Assembly (NCBI GenBank): GCA_045113275.1
Contig: JBGUIU010000309.1
Span: 1 to 64,000, forward strand
Source of the DNA: UBA1181 sp045113275
GTDB taxonomy: Bacteria > Bacteroidota > Bacteroidia > Bacteroidales > Paludibacteraceae
Reading direction: 5' to 3'
Length of the DNA: 64,000 nt
Within the stretch, counting starts at the first letter, position 1. Each line of letters opens with the position of its first letter. A program made the position numbers and the translations under genes. Of the stretch, positions 7,036 to 15,455 are shown in pieces. Under the pieces are notes generated by a model that saw only the letters and a program-made list of their open reading frames with translations, was not told the origin of the DNA and made no database searches.

Positions 7036-7827
7036 TTATCCATCCTTTTTACATTGTTCTCTGTATCCACAGTACGTACATGCTTTACGAGTTACATTTT
7101 CTGGTTTCGGCGGCGCAATTTGCCTTTCAACATATCCATCACATCTACGTATATAATTTACAAGACTACCACGCATTTCATCTGTAACATTAAACATAAA
7201 TGCCTTCATATCAAGTACATCACGACTAATATACACAAATAAAACTTGGTCAATACCGAGTGCAAGTGAATACGCTGTACCCTGATTATAGTGGCTTGGG
7301 TCAACATCTTTTCTATTCATAAACTTAAAACTGCTCTCTGTTTTAAGCTCAAGAATATAATATCGTCCCTTGTACTTGATTATTCCGTCACACATAAATG
7401 ACATATTCAAATTTTTATGATAGAGTTTTGTCTCCATGCCATTCTTCGATTTAATTTCAAGATAATCAAGCCCACGACTCTTTACAAAATCTGCAACGTC
7501 TATATATTCACAATCTATTCCATCATCTTTCATCTGCTCTACAGCAGTCTGAACGCGGACGTGAATATCTGTGCCTGCATTACATATACCAACCATCGTA
7601 TAGTTTGAATGGGATTCGTCTGGTTGAATACCTATCACTTGATAATAACTTGCACGAATACAATTCATACCTGACGGTTTATATGTTTTACTTGGTAGTC
7701 CGCTGTTTTTATCTGCTGTAAACTCTATTGACCGCTTCAAATCTTGTAAAAAATCTTGCTCAACAGGAACTTTTTCTTTTGCGCTCTCTATGAGCCTAAT
7801 TATATTTTTTAATGATTGTCTTGCCAA
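7036..7827 (-). CDS. Cas4/RecB-like PD-(D/E)XK nuclease
   Basis: A 263-aa protein. Catalytic residues are visible as FMCDGIIKYKGRYYILELKTE (about residues 144-164: D, then E-x-K). A cysteine near residue 57 (GMNCIRASYY) and the C-terminal CTYCGYREQC are the four cysteines expected to bind a 4Fe-4S cluster in Cas4-like enzymes. No CRISPR components are nearby, so a DNA end-processing role in recombination is likely. Confidence 0.87.
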   Translation of the reverse strand: MARQSLKNIIRLIESAKEKVPVEQDFLQDLKRSIEFTADKNSGLPSKTYKPSGMNCIRASYYQVIGIQPDESHSNYTMVGICNAGTDIHVRVQTAVEQMKDDGIDCEYIDVADFVKSRGLDYLEIKSKNGMETKLYHKNLNMSFMCDGIIKYKGRYYILELKTESSFKFMNRKDVDPSHYNQGTAYSLALGIDQVLFVYISRDVLDMKAFMFNVTDEMRGSLVNYIRRCDGYVERQIAPPKPENVTRKACTYCGYREQCKKDG

Positions 7828-8018
7828 TGCATCTCCCTTCTAATTAAGTATATAGCGCCTGGAATCAAAGCAATCAGACCGGCTATGTATAAAATTTTCC
7901 AATCAAAAAGCGGCGAGTCTGTATACTCTTGGAACTCTAAATTGTTTACTGCAAGATACAGTAATGTGCTACCAATCGTTAACGAACTCGCCGCTATAAT
8001 TTTCTTTATCAGCTTCAT
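7809..8018 (-). CDS. Small two-segment membrane protein
   Basis: A 69-aa protein with hydrophobic segments at about residues 7-25 and 43-58 and basic ends. It is first in its operon, behind a strong promoter (8067-8095), and overlaps the nuclease gene. Function unknown. Confidence 0.75.
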   Translation of the reverse strand: MKLIKKIIAASSLTIGSTLLYLAVNNLEFQEYTDSPLFDWKILYIAGLIALIPGAIYLIRREMHWQDNH

Positions 8019-8066
8019 AATAAGCTCCTTTCTGTCATCTCTGACGCTTTACTTTACTACTCTAAC

Positions 8067-8095
8067 ATTATATCACACTTTTAATGTTCTGTCAA
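8067..8095 (-). promoter_or_regulatory. Strong sigma-A-type promoter
   Basis: TTGACA, 17-bp spacer and TATAAT with an upstream TGTGA. It drives the run of genes from 8.0 kb down to RecA. Confidence 0.75.
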
Positions 8096-8105
8096 TACAT
8101 ATATT

Positions 8106-9191
8106 TTACTCTTCATCATCCATTAACGCAATAACAATCGTTATGTTACCATCAATAAACTTAATTGAACTATCGTCCCCATAATAAATATCAATCAAAT
8201 CATTTGAAATCGCCTTAACTTCCTGTACAAGCATTTGAATGTCAACATCACAGGTGAAATCTTTCTGATTTTCACTATTCACATAAGGAAGAATTTCAAT
8301 ACCACTCGATGCTTTAGAAGATACTTGCAACCCCTGATTTGTAAATGTAAGGTCTACTGCGTTCTTATCATATGTGCCAACGAACAGAGAAAGTCTGTCA
8401 AGCATCTGGAGTAAATCATTCTTCGGCACAGAACAATGACTATCAAACTCTTGCTCAATCAAATTTGTAATCGGCTCAATGGCAAAGTCATCAATACCAT
8501 CAACAAACTTACCGACAATAGTACAATCAGGAGTTATAAATACAATATCTGTATCGCTCATGTTGACCATAATCTTTTCTGCTCTCATTACAGCCACAAG
8601 GTCAAGAAATTCTGAACTTACAAGTCTGGGCGTATCAAACATCGGAATAGCTAAACTTGCAATCTTATAAGAATCTGTAGCAACTACTTTATCTCCCATG
8701 TAATACGCTGTGTACTGAGGATTCTCCATAGTGACTGCAAGTGCCGGCTTAATAGTTTCAAGAATAGCAATAATTGTAGAACGATTAAACTCTATAGGAT
8801 TAGGCAGAACAGTCTCAGCAAAAACATCGGGGAACTTAACAGGACCACCATCTTCATCAAGAGGAAGCTCAATAGTATAATTACCGTTGCCCTTAACTTT
8901 CATTGTATACAACTTTTCATCTACCGTCATAGTGATATTTTCGCATGTCATTTTACTGACCAGTTTTGCAAACTGATTAGCATCTACAACAACATAGAAA
9001 TCATCTCCTGCTACATGCTGTTCTTTGATATACAGATAGTTGGTAGCATCTGTTGTAATGACGGTAAGGTCTCCACCTTTAAGCTCAATACACATCATAC
9101 TTGTGATAGGAATGAGCTTATTATTTCCTGCTCCCTTAATTGCTCTTGCTACAACATCTTTCATTAATTCTGTTCCGATTGTTAATTTCAT
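8106..9191 (-). CDS. dnaN: DNA polymerase III beta-like sliding clamp
   Basis: A 361-aa protein with the three-domain repetition of beta clamps. The first domain opens MKLTIGTELMKDVVARAIKG and has the typical LTVITTDATNYL strand. The middle domain has FNRSTIIAILETIKPALA and VVATDSYKIA, the usual clamp signature. The C-terminal LMDDEE replaces the usual MPMR/LP end. A ring clamp would raise the processivity of the phage polymerase. Confidence 0.85.
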   Translation of the reverse strand: MKLTIGTELMKDVVARAIKGAGNNKLIPITSMMCIELKGGDLTVITTDATNYLYIKEQHVAGDDFYVVVDANQFAKLVSKMTCENITMTVDEKLYTMKVKGNGNYTIELPLDEDGGPVKFPDVFAETVLPNPIEFNRSTIIAILETIKPALAVTMENPQYTAYYMGDKVVATDSYKIASLAIPMFDTPRLVSSEFLDLVAVMRAEKIMVNMSDTDIVFITPDCTIVGKFVDGIDDFAIEPITNLIEQEFDSHCSVPKNDLLQMLDRLSLFVGTYDKNAVDLTFTNQGLQVSSKASSGIEILPYVNSENQKDFTCDVDIQMLVQEVKAISNDLIDIYYGDDSSIKFIDGNITIVIALMDDEE

Positions 9192-9213
9192 TCTTTTTTC
9201 TCCTTTATATAAA

Positions 9214-9405
9214 TTATTTCTCTAACGGTCTATTAGCAGTAGTAGTTCTCCAGTTCTCAGCAAAATAAGACGGATACTGACGGCCGAAATCATCTTTATG
9301 CTTATTTATCTGTCTCAACCCAGCATGTTTCATGCGTTCTCTTGCTACATTTCTGTCAAGTTTTCTGGTATGCACCCTTGTTGGTATTCTGATTACTTTT
9401 TGCAT
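9214..9405 (-). CDS. Small basic hypothetical protein (63 aa)
   Basis: Very basic, arginine-rich and without hydrophobic segments. AGAAAGGAG precedes the ATG. It might bind nucleic acid or the neighbouring clamp, but I recognise no motif. Confidence 0.75.
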   Translation of the reverse strand: MQKVIRIPTRVHTRKLDRNVARERMKHAGLRQINKHKDDFGRQYPSYFAENWRTTTANRPLEK

Positions 9406-10261
9406 TTTTATTCTCCTTTCTATATCTACCGCTTATTATTTTTGGTACTGCACATTCCCAATCTATTCGATGATGAATTCGCCTATGATTATCTCCCATC
9501 TCAGAAATTTTGACACAAGACGGATTAGCCATCACTGTATAAAATGATTTAACATAAGTTCCTAACTCTAAATATGCATCTGTTAATCCACCGATTCTTT
9601 GTTGAGTATCCTGCTGATTTAAGGCAATATCATGTATTGTAAAAAATAACTTTCCTCTACTACCAAGTGTTACATAAGCGTTTACATCTTCATTAATTCT
9701 ACCATAAAACTCAAATGGTCTATCTACTCTACAAAAGAAACTATTCATTGCTTTCCGCAACACTTTATTTTTATATAGCTTTGAATCTTTGCCGCCTATA
9801 TAATCACCAGTCTGACCAAACGCTACTGTAGTTGCACCGCTAACATCTAAAAATTCAAGTACACAATCTACAATGGAGTCAAAATCTCGCACATACACGG
9901 TATTTAGATAACCATCAACAAATGTTCTACTTCTAAAAGTGGTATAATCATCGTCAAGTTCTAAAAAGTATGTAAGACCTAAACTTCTTGCTATCTCAAA
10001 ACAACTATTTCTGGCGAATAACACAATATTTCTATTTTGAAGATTATCCATTGTATCACATGTCTTTGCTCTCTCCAATTTATCGAACATTATGACGTTC
10101 TCTTTGCCAAATTTTCTATAATAGTTCTCTGCTGTTTTATCTTCATTATCTATAATATAATAGATTCGATTTGTATTACCACACTTTTTTAATGTTGCTG
10201 TTGTAAGTTCAATATCAGCTCTTCCATGTGTAAGTATGAATATAGCAAAATCATCTCTCAT
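9356..10261 (-). CDS. TET-associated-type glycosyltransferase, copy 2
   Basis: A 301-aa GT-A-like protein. It opens FAIFILTHGRADIELTTATL and has a DDD triad (ELDDDYTTF) at about residues 101-103 in the position of the metal-binding DxD. The C-terminus (CAVPKIISGRYRKENK) repeats that of the partner at 10.66-11.47 kb. Phage relatives are thought to glycosylate modified DNA bases. It forms a two-gene unit with the 132-aa protein upstream, and its last 50 nt overlap the next gene. Confidence 0.75.
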   Translation of the reverse strand: MRDDFAIFILTHGRADIELTTATLKKCGNTNRIYYIIDNEDKTAENYYRKFGKENVIMFDKLERAKTCDTMDNLQNRNIVLFARNSCFEIARSLGLTYFLELDDDYTTFRSRTFVDGYLNTVYVRDFDSIVDCVLEFLDVSGATTVAFGQTGDYIGGKDSKLYKNKVLRKAMNSFFCRVDRPFEFYGRINEDVNAYVTLGSRGKLFFTIHDIALNQQDTQQRIGGLTDAYLELGTYVKSFYTVMANPSCVKISEMGDNHRRIHHRIDWECAVPKIISGRYRKENKNAKSNQNTNKGAYQKT

Positions 10262-10656
10262 TTTGTTTTCTCCCCACTCACATCCATTATACGCTTTATG
10301 TTTCCACTTAATCGAACATATCCATTTGCAATAGCATCATCAAAATCAATAATAACTAATGCGGACTGTTCCATAAGTCGTTGCATTTCTGGTGTTGCGT
10401 GGGCATAATAATCTGCTATCTTTGCATAATTAAACACCAAATGTCTGGATGCGGCAGAACGCAAAAACTCTTTCTCAGGCTCAGAAACACTTGACACATT
10501 TATACTACGCAACAATTCTATATATTTACCTCTATCACACAATTCATATAACTGAGGCATTATTGTTTTAGGCTCATATTGTGGAATCTTTATCTTACCA
10601 GCATATTTCTTATCAACCGGCTCAGCTCGTTTATCTATCTTAAACAACTGACTCAT
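10258..10656 (-). CDS. Glycosyltransferase partner protein, copy 2
   Basis: A 132-aa protein paralogous to the 113-aa protein at 11461-11802. Shared features are the LLxSxxSRxLVxNYxKxADxYA-like centre (here FNYAKIADYYAHATPEMQRL) and the end VIIDFDDAIANGYVRL. Its stop overlaps the start of glycosyltransferase copy 2. The constant pairing suggests a shared complex or pathway. I do not know the family name. Confidence 0.75.
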   Translation of the reverse strand: MSQLFKIDKRAEPVDKKYAGKIKIPQYEPKTIMPQLYELCDRGKYIELLRSINVSSVSEPEKEFLRSAASRHLVFNYAKIADYYAHATPEMQRLMEQSALVIIDFDDAIANGYVRLSGNIKRIMDVSGEKTK

Positions 10657-10658
10657 AT

Positions 10659-11468
10659 TTATCTCCTATACTTATCGCTGATTATCTTAGGTGTAAAATT
10701 CTTATAATGTATCTCAGGTCGATTAAGATTAACTTGCTGTTGACCTATGATAACAAGATGTTGATAATACTCAGACACATTCATTCCTTTATAACAATCT
10801 GATGATGCTTTTGGCGCTCGACAATTTACTTGCATACCAAATGGACAAATCGACATTTTACCAACAAGATTATTGTACAATATAATTGACATATCCTCTA
10901 ATATACTTGACTTATATGGCTGTAACAATCTATCTACATCATATATAAACATATTACCATATCTTGTCGAATATCTATCAACCATCTTGCTATTAACGCC
11001 GATATAAAACGATGAATTAGGAGGACCAACAATATATATATCTTTACTTGAATTTAACAGATTTATATATAAATCAATCATCCTATCAATCTGAAAACTC
11101 TTTGTTGATGCAATTTTACCATTATCTAATTGATAACGCAACTGTATAGATTCTATATCATCAAATAAATATCCGACATACTTTATTCCTAATCGCTTTG
11201 CAAAATCAAACACCGCAAGTCTTGAATATGTGCACACTTTATGAGTTTGTGCATACACACCCAAATCATCTACTTTGTCAATGTAATCAGCTTTATCAAA
11301 GATAAGCAAATGTTCAGGAAATGCTTTTTTATACTCATCAATCTTAGGATCATCAGTGCCTATAACAATATAAATTGAATACTTTGCATCAAGCCTTTTC
11401 AAGAACTCTAATGTTGGCATATTATATGGCTTGCCATAACTTGCTATGAAATACGCAAAATTATTCAT
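10659..11468 (-). CDS. TET-associated-type glycosyltransferase, copy 1
   Basis: A 269-aa GT-A-like protein starting FAYFIASYGKPYNMPTLEFL, with YLFDDIESIQ at about residues 88-97 as the likely metal-binding acidic pair. It ends TPKIISDKYRR, matching the end of copy 2. It overlaps its 113-aa partner gene by 8 nt. With copy 2 and the ThyX-like enzyme it suggests base hypermodification (inference). Confidence 0.72.
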   Translation of the reverse strand: MNNFAYFIASYGKPYNMPTLEFLKRLDAKYSIYIVIGTDDPKIDEYKKAFPEHLLIFDKADYIDKVDDLGVYAQTHKVCTYSRLAVFDFAKRLGIKYVGYLFDDIESIQLRYQLDNGKIASTKSFQIDRMIDLYINLLNSSKDIYIVGPPNSSFYIGVNSKMVDRYSTRYGNMFIYDVDRLLQPYKSSILEDMSIILYNNLVGKMSICPFGMQVNCRAPKASSDCYKGMNVSEYYQHLVIIGQQQVNLNRPEIHYKNFTPKIISDKYRR

Positions 11469-11802
11469 GTACTACATCCTCCAGAAGTTTAGAGTAGTCC
11501 TTCATGTATGCAAAATATCCATTTTGTATTGCGCTGTCTGTATCTACAATAACACAATGTAGCTTCTCTAACCACTTCTGCATTGTTTTATCTGACTGTG
11601 CATATAAATCTGCCAATTTCTCATACTTTGCGATTATGAGCCTTGATGCAAGAAGTTTCAAAAATGACTTCTGTGCCATTGTCAAATCTGGATCAGCTAA
11701 AATCTGCTTTACAACCTCATTATACTCATCAACATCTAAACAATCTTGCGGCGTTACTCGTTTTTTAGTTTTAGGCTCATAATAAAAATCAGATAATGCC
11801 AT
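11461..11802 (-). CDS. Glycosyltransferase partner protein, copy 1
   Basis: A 113-aa helical protein. The segment FLKLLASRLIIAKYEKLADL and the end VIVDTDSAIQNGYFAYMKDY align with the 132-aa paralogue. It was probably the original neighbour of the polymerase gene: its start codon lies inside the displaced polymerase tail. Confidence 0.75.
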   Translation of the reverse strand: MALSDFYYEPKTKKRVTPQDCLDVDEYNEVVKQILADPDLTMAQKSFLKLLASRLIIAKYEKLADLYAQSDKTMQKWLEKLHCVIVDTDSAIQNGYFAYMKDYSKLLEDVVHE

Positions 11803-11848
11803 CTATACTATCTCCATACCACGCTTTCGTTATCTCTACATCAACGAT
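11789..11848 (-). pseudogene. Displaced 3' end of a DNA polymerase gene
   Basis: The frame ending TGA at 11789-11791 reads IVDVEITKAWYGDSIDGII. The intact polymerase C-half, 0.9 kb upstream, ends CDVSVTKEWYGDEFIL. The shared D-V-x-T-K-x-WYGD is the normal family A C-terminus. The fragment overlaps the last codons of the GIY-YIG gene and has no start of its own. Confidence 0.8.
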
Positions 11849-12635
11849 TTTTAAAGTGTCCATTTCTATGTACCATCTCCATACAAGTTTTATTTGGCAT
11901 ATTATACTTTTCTGCTAAAACTGGTATATCTAAATCGGACATATATTCTGACCTAACTTGGGCTATAAATTCATCTGTATACTTTCTTTGTTTTTTACCA
12001 AGCTCAATATACCTTTGTTTTCTAATTGGGTCATTCTTCCGTTCCTCTCTGCGCTTGATATTTTCAGGTTTCTTATTTGCAAGTTTCATTGCTTTGCTAC
12101 GATTAGCTCTTTCTTCGGCAGACTGAACTCTACCGGTGTTCGCTTGACTTATCTTTTTTCTTGTTTCTACACTAACTGGCTTACCATATCTACCGTTTCT
12201 TTCACCTGAGTGTGACTTGTTTTTATTTATAGTATCACTTATTTTCATTTTAACTAAATCAGATTTAGGCTTACCAAAACTTGGATTTCTATCACCAAAC
12301 AAAGTTGCACCGTCTCCACCCTCGGAAAGATTATATCCGAAATTTTCATCAGACGATTTATAAAACTTAATCCATGCAATCTCTAAATCATCTAATAGCC
12401 TATTTACATAATCTCTATCTTTGCCGCTACACTCATTCGTTCTATCATCGAATAGTACAATCTTAAAATTTTCAGAACCATACTTATTCCAAGAGTTCTG
12501 TAAATGCTTATTTGAGTGCCGGCTATTATTAAGATAATGTAAATGTAAATAAACCCTATGGTTAAAATCTATAGTCTGCCCTATATATCGCTTATGATTT
12601 ATCTGATTTTCTATCATATAGATTCCTATACTCAT
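11841..12635 (-). CDS. GIY-YIG homing endonuclease with NUMOD3 repeats
   Basis: A 264-aa protein. The N-terminal GIY-YIG domain shows GIYMIENQINHKRYIGQTID and NKYGSENFKIVLFDD. The middle has NUMOD3-like units (SFGKPKSDLVKMKISDT, GRYGKPVSVETRKKISQANT), and the C-terminal helix-turn-helix is VLAEKYNMPNKTCMEMVHRN. It has its own promoter inside an inverted repeat and lies between the intact polymerase end and the displaced polymerase tail. Confidence 0.92.
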   Translation of the reverse strand: MSIGIYMIENQINHKRYIGQTIDFNHRVYLHLHYLNNSRHSNKHLQNSWNKYGSENFKIVLFDDRTNECSGKDRDYVNRLLDDLEIAWIKFYKSSDENFGYNLSEGGDGATLFGDRNPSFGKPKSDLVKMKISDTINKNKSHSGERNGRYGKPVSVETRKKISQANTGRVQSAEERANRSKAMKLANKKPENIKRREERKNDPIRKQRYIELGKKQRKYTDEFIAQVRSEYMSDLDIPVLAEKYNMPNKTCMEMVHRNGHFKNR

Positions 12636-12642
12636 AAATATC

Positions 12643-12696
12643 TCCTTTCAGTAATTTCTACATTAACATTATATTGTATGTAGAGATTACTGCCAA
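12643..12696 (-). promoter_or_regulatory. Promoter within a long inverted repeat
   Basis: TTGGCA (12691-12696), 17 bp, TATAAT (12668-12673). The -10 is enclosed by a near-perfect 15-bp inverted repeat (CAGTAATCTCTACAT / ATGTAGAAATTACTG). This could be an operator or a 5'-end RNA hairpin for the GIY-YIG gene. Confidence 0.6.
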
Positions 12697-12703
12697 GCGA
12701 TAC

Positions 12704-13606
12704 TTATAGTATAAACTCATCACCATACCATTCTTTTGTAACAGACACATCACACCGAATTGGAATAGTCATTCTACTCTGTGCCGCTTCTGACATAAGC
12801 TGTGCAAATCTTTCAGAACATTCTTTTATATTTTCTTCTGGACACTCTGCTATTAACTCATCATGTACAGGTATAAGAAGTCTAAACCCCAATTCTTTTA
12901 ATCTTTCATCATTACCGACTAAAATCATAGCAAGTTTGCTCATATCTGCGGCAGAGCCTTGGATTCTTGCATTTACACACTGTCTTTGAGCATCTGCTAT
13001 CTTTGCTCCGTTATCGACAATCCATATGCCTTCTTTGTTTGCTTCTTCAAAGATTTTTCTTTTCTGCCCAAAGTAGCAATTTCGCAACTTTTGAGTATAT
13101 CTTCTTTGGATATCTTCTGGTACGTTGTTGTTCTCGCTATCATCGGATTCTTCTCCGCTAAAGTCGAGTAAGTCATCGTCAGGAGGTGCTCCATCTTTCC
13201 ATTTAAATTCATATTCAGGTAATTGTAAGTCGGGCAATCTTCTTTTTCTGCCCCACAACGTAGTAACGTATCCTTTTTCATAAGCCATGTCCAGACTATC
13301 TTCTTCAAACTTCGGAATTGCAGGAAATCCTTTAAATACAGAATCTTTTATTGCTTGTGCTTTTTTCGTTGTAGTTTCAAGCTGTTCTGCGATACTTGGC
13401 ACTCCTCTGCCATACAGCACTCCGAGCAATATACTCTTAGCTTGTGACCTTCTGGACTTTCCATCAAGATTTGTAGTGCCATCTGGTCTAAACTCAAGGC
13501 AGTTCTCGTAGGTTGTGTTAAAGGACAATGCGGCAATTTCTGCATATAAATCTTTCCCTTCCCGATATGCTTTAATCATCTTCGGATCACCACACATCTG
13601 AGTCAT
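12704..13606 (-). CDS. polA: Family A DNA polymerase, C-terminal half
   Basis: A 300-aa frame with the polymerase fingers and palm: motif B/O-helix RRSQAKSILLGVLYGRG at about residues 52-68 and motif C LLIPVHDELIAE near residue 253. It starts at an ATG (MTQMCGDP) with a poor binding site. In-frame codons upstream encode motif A (YVLMSSDYS, then TAG, then SQQEPKV), so the natural protein extended further. It must work with the N-half at 15.5-17.0 kb to make an active enzyme, or is broken. Confidence 0.85.
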   Translation of the reverse strand: MTQMCGDPKMIKAYREGKDLYAEIAALSFNTTYENCLEFRPDGTTNLDGKSRRSQAKSILLGVLYGRGVPSIAEQLETTTKKAQAIKDSVFKGFPAIPKFEEDSLDMAYEKGYVTTLWGRKRRLPDLQLPEYEFKWKDGAPPDDDLLDFSGEESDDSENNNVPEDIQRRYTQKLRNCYFGQKRKIFEEANKEGIWIVDNGAKIADAQRQCVNARIQGSAADMSKLAMILVGNDERLKELGFRLLIPVHDELIAECPEENIKECSERFAQLMSEAAQSRMTIPIRCDVSVTKEWYGDEFIL

Positions 13607-13689
13607 GACTTTTGGTTCTTGCTGTGACTAAGAATAGTCGCTGGACATAAGTACATAACTTTTTCTTGTCCTAATCGACCGTTTCATTA
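13607..13689 (-). pseudogene. Motif A segment of the polymerase C-half, interrupted by TAG
   Basis: In frame with the C-half, the DNA reads MKRSIRTRKSYVLMSSDYS, then TAG, then SQQEPKV. Family A polymerases normally read DYSQQEP here. Removing six nucleotides (TTAGTC) restores it exactly. The extra bases create a small inverted repeat (GACTA-TTCT-TAGTC). It overlaps the end of the GIY-YIG gene. Confidence 0.7.
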
Positions 13690-14381
13690 GCATCATCCTC
13701 CTTTCTATACCATTTAGGATATTCATATCTAATTTTATTTCTGCCATAAGTAAAATATCCTAAATCTATACTCTGTTTTATCTTTCTCTGATACACACAT
13801 TCCGTTTTTGTATTAAATGGGTTTTCAATCGTTTTCCACCAACACCACGCATCCCTATACGAATGAAAATCAAATCTATCTCCGTTTTCAGTAATACAAT
13901 AACAACCTATAGAACGTGTATCTCCTGTACCAAAATTATGATTCCCTTTCGCTTTTTCAGATAGCTTTCGTCTATGCTCATCTGTAAATGGATTTTCTTG
14001 TCTATACTGCTTCATTGACTTTGAAATTTTAGAGCGTGTTTCCTCACTTCTCATACGCTCCGAATGTTTCTTTTTTACATCGTCAAGAAACATTACATTA
14101 TTATTTCCACCATCAACCATATTATAACCATCTTTAATACAATTATACTTTGCTATATAATATCTCTCCAGAATATTCAAATCTTCAATATTATCCACAT
14201 CACAAATTTTTTCAAACTTGAAATTCTCAATACCATACTTTCGCATAGCATTATAAAGATGATTTTTATGACCATTCTTTGCAGTATTTATATGTTGCCA
14301 TTTACGTTCTTCTAATGTTCTAACAGTTTGACCAACATATATCTTTCCATTTACAGTATTTGTTATCTTATAAATTAACAC
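13671..14381 (-). CDS. GIY-YIG homing endonuclease
   Basis: A 236-aa protein with GIY-YIG core MLIYKITNTVNGKIYVGQT and a following MRKYGIENFKFEKI. C-terminal NUMOD3-like and DNA-binding segments follow (TDEHRRKLSEKAKGNHNFGT). Translation starts at GTG after AGGAGGTGATTAT. It lies inside the break in the polymerase gene, next to the PAPS-reductase-like gene. No room exists for a group I intron core around it, so it is not an ordinary intron-encoded enzyme. Confidence 0.92.
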   Translation of the reverse strand: MLIYKITNTVNGKIYVGQTVRTLEERKWQHINTAKNGHKNHLYNAMRKYGIENFKFEKICDVDNIEDLNILERYYIAKYNCIKDGYNMVDGGNNNVMFLDDVKKKHSERMRSEETRSKISKSMKQYRQENPFTDEHRRKLSEKAKGNHNFGTGDTRSIGCYCITENGDRFDFHSYRDAWCWWKTIENPFNTKTECVYQRKIKQSIDLGYFTYGRNKIRYEYPKWYRKEDDANETVD

Positions 14382-14400
14382 ATAATCACCTCCTGATAAT

Positions 14401-14429
14401 ATTCTATCAGATTATATGATTATTGTCAA
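14401..14429 (-). promoter_or_regulatory. Sigma-A-type promoter for the GIY-YIG gene
   Basis: TTGACA (14424-14429), 17-bp spacer, TAGAAT (14401-14406), about 20 nt before the GTG start. Confidence 0.6.
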
Positions 14430-14441
14430 TAAGATAACTTA

Positions 14442-15452
14442 TTAGAATAATCTTCTTATTCTTTTTTCTTTATCTTTCATTTTCCTTACAAACTGTTTAT
14501 ACTGCTTAGTATATTCATAACTTTCTTTGAATACATTATTTACTGCTTTATACATATTTGGTTCAGTTATTTGTGTTATTGATAAATCATTAAACAATGT
14601 TTGACTATACGGACAACAAACACATCCTGTTCTTTTAAATCCCCATTTCTCATAACAATCAGAATGTTTTATGCCAAATGCTTGTTCATATACTCGTTTA
14701 TCTTCATCCATAAACCAAAATAATGGTCTATATGAATTTTCTCCCTGAGTATAACAATTCTTATATGCGGCCGCTCTAATGCCGCCCTCTGCTTTGCGAA
14801 CACCAATAATCATTAAGTCGCAATTCGTTTCTTTTATAACCTTATTCGATACTTTCTTTTTTGCATAATCGCAACACTTATTAGATATTCTAAATGTAGG
14901 CGGATTAGAGATAATAAACTCTTTCAAATACTTATTTCTACTTATATTAAATCTTGAATTTTCAATATCTTCAAAAGAACCTTTACAGTTACACCACCAT
15001 TTTAATGCTCCAACTCTATTAGGATATAACTCTATCAATTCTTCATAAGATAAATCTTGCCAACTAAAATTAACATCTTGCAACTGTTGTATCATATAAG
15101 ATACATACTTACTTAAAAATGGTTGTCCATACTCTCTCGTACAAACAGGAATAGGTTTTATTGCTCTCTCTCTACGGATTTCTATACCATATCTACTCTC
15201 AAGATATTTCAGATGTTCCTTTGTGGCTTTATATTCTAATCCTGTGTCAAACCAAACATACGTTACTTTCTTTTGTTCATCTATTCTGTATATTAAATCA
15301 AGCATAATATCACTATCTGACCCACCTGAAATAGAGCAAATAGGACGTTTATACATATCTCTATTTATAATAGAATATCCCTTAATAAAAGATTTAATTA
15401 TTTCATCAGATTTAAAATCTGGTAAACTATTTAATACTGACTCTAAACTCAT
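14442..15452 (-). CDS. PAPS-reductase-like PP-loop protein
   Basis: A 336-aa protein with the PP-loop SISGGSDSDIMLD at residues 40-52. A C-terminal cysteine cluster (KRTGCVCCPYS) is typical of phage 'PAPS reductase' family proteins. PP-loop enzymes activate substrates with ATP; family members act on sulfate, tRNA or DNA sulfur. Its role here is unknown. It starts 3 nt after the polymerase N-half stop and lies wholly within the polymerase break, so it probably travelled with the insertion. Confidence 0.82.
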   Translation of the reverse strand: MSLESVLNSLPDFKSDEIIKSFIKGYSIINRDMYKRPICSISGGSDSDIMLDLIYRIDEQKKVTYVWFDTGLEYKATKEHLKYLESRYGIEIRRERAIKPIPVCTREYGQPFLSKYVSYMIQQLQDVNFSWQDLSYEELIELYPNRVGALKWWCNCKGSFEDIENSRFNISRNKYLKEFIISNPPTFRISNKCCDYAKKKVSNKVIKETNCDLMIIGVRKAEGGIRAAAYKNCYTQGENSYRPLFWFMDEDKRVYEQAFGIKHSDCYEKWGFKRTGCVCCPYSQTLFNDLSITQITEPNMYKAVNNVFKESYEYTKQYKQFVRKMKDKEKRIRRLF

Positions 15453-15455
15453 TTT

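Noticed and set aside
13620..13660. Reassigned TAG stop codon (genetic code 15) to explain the stop in polymerase motif A
   Set aside because: No suppressor tRNA with a CTA anticodon is visible, and the other genes read normally under the standard code. Reading TAG as Gln would still leave two extra residues in motif A.
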